Source: Streptomyces spinoverrucosus (lineage in GTDB: Bacteria; Actinomycetota; Actinomycetes; Streptomycetales; Streptomycetaceae). From it: 64,000 nucleotides of DNA. Below the pieces are notes generated by a model. It did not search any database. It worked only from the letters and a program-made list of their open reading frames with translations, and was not told the origin of the DNA. Shown in pieces: positions 63,679-64,000 of the stretch (within the stretch, counting starts at the first letter, position 1; every line of letters starts with the position of its first letter). The stretch spans positions 7,087,501 through 7,151,500 of the forward strand of contig NZ_JADPZX010000001.1 of the NCBI RefSeq assembly GCF_015712165.1, given 5' to 3'. The position numbers and the translations under genes were made by a program.

Positions 63679-63980
63679 CCGTGTGTGCGCCTGGCTGGAT
63701 CCGGCCCCTAGGGGCGATTTCAAGACAGGACTAGACCTCACGGACCGCATACCGGTTACTCGCACGTAGTGTTTGCAGTGCGAAGATTCCGGCGGTGACC
63801 GTGGACAGTCAAGGTGGTGCAAGGCGTAGGGGGCGCACGTCAGTTGTCGTACGCGCGTCCTGAAGTCGACCTTGTGTGCTCCCTGTGGGTCTCGGAATAG
63901 TGGGCGCCCAGTCCACAGACCTTCTGATCCGTGAGGTCCCCACTACCTCCCCGGATCAACCCCCCACAGGAGGACGTGAG
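63679..63980 (+). promoter_or_regulatory. Promoter region of the next gene
   Basis: This 302-bp stretch holds no gene that I can support. AGGAGG at about 63969-63974 is a perfect ribosome-binding site for the TTG start at 63981. No strong operator is visible. Confidence 0.6.
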
Positions 63981-64000
63981 TTGAAGCACCGACGCATACC
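63981..64000 (+). CDS. Start of a gene cut by the window end
   Basis: TTG at 63981 lies seven bases after AGGAGG and opens LKHRRIP before the window ends. A GTG at 63976 is excluded because it meets TGA after two codons. Basic N-termini like this are typical of exported proteins, and the position after a streptogrisin gene makes a second secreted protease possible, but six and a half codons cannot prove it. Confidence 0.6.

Overview
The window is chromosomal DNA from a Streptomyces-type actinomycete. GC content is very high, GTG and TTG starts are common, many genes are joined by GTGA or ATGA overlaps, and the gene order (tlyA-nadK-recN ... pyrG-NUDIX-ald-parA-scpA-scpB-rluB ... aroH-tyrA-cmk-plsC-der ... 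acyl-CoA dehydrogenase-sflA-DUF5685) is a core arrangement of that genus. The species cannot be fixed from the sequence alone.

Layout. 1-3.45 kb: end of an rRNA operon (23S, 5S, strong terminator). 3.5-7.9 kb: an Arg/Gly/Asp-rich TPR protein carrying ten 51-bp tandem repeats, then a DUF1015 gene and a HAD-IIA phosphatase. 7.9-10.9 kb: an iron-box-controlled siderophore ABC transporter (two FecCD permeases and an ATPase, no binding protein). 10.9-17.3 kb: SCP2-like protein, small protein, tlyA, nadK, recN, a short MraY/WecA-like membrane protein and a GT4 glycosyltransferase. 17.3-24 kb: PucR regulator with divergent APC permease, FAD oxidoreductase, GH15 glucan hydrolase. 24.5-30.4 kb: pyrG, ADP-ribose pyrophosphatase, STAND/TPR ATPase, alanine dehydrogenase. 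30.7-35.3 kb: a chromosome-segregation operon (ParA-like ATPase, ribbon-helix-helix-like protein, ScpA, ScpB, RluB). 35.3-37.1 kb: NrtR-type regulator with ADP-ribosylglycohydrolase behind a 40-bp imperfect palindrome that includes the ribosome-binding site. 37.2-41.6 kb: aroH-tyrA-cmk-plsC-der.

41.6-58.9 kb looks more accessory and envelope-oriented: two hypothetical genes, two tandem Rpf-like muralytic proteins, a branched-chain-amino-acid-type ABC importer whose two permeases and one ATPase are fused in a single 876-residue polypeptide, a frameshifted OafA-type acyltransferase, a WYL regulator, an I78 protease inhibitor, a PAP2 phosphatase, a PIG-V-like mannosyltransferase and a DHA2 exporter. 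59-64 kb returns to core genes (glutaryl-CoA-type dehydrogenase, sflA, a DUF5685 protein with a 15-cysteine tail) and ends with a streptogrisin-B-like secreted protease and the first codons of another gene.

The strongest unusual signals are: the Liv transporter, in which one ATP site appears intact and the other degenerate; the NrtR leader palindrome; the synonymous-variant tandem repeat in the TPR gene; the ParA/RHH pair in the scpAB operon; the recN-linked phosphoglycosyltransferase-like gene plus GT4; the acyltransferase frameshift; and triple direct repeats before the NUDIX gene. No tRNA, CRISPR array, insertion sequence or prophage was seen.
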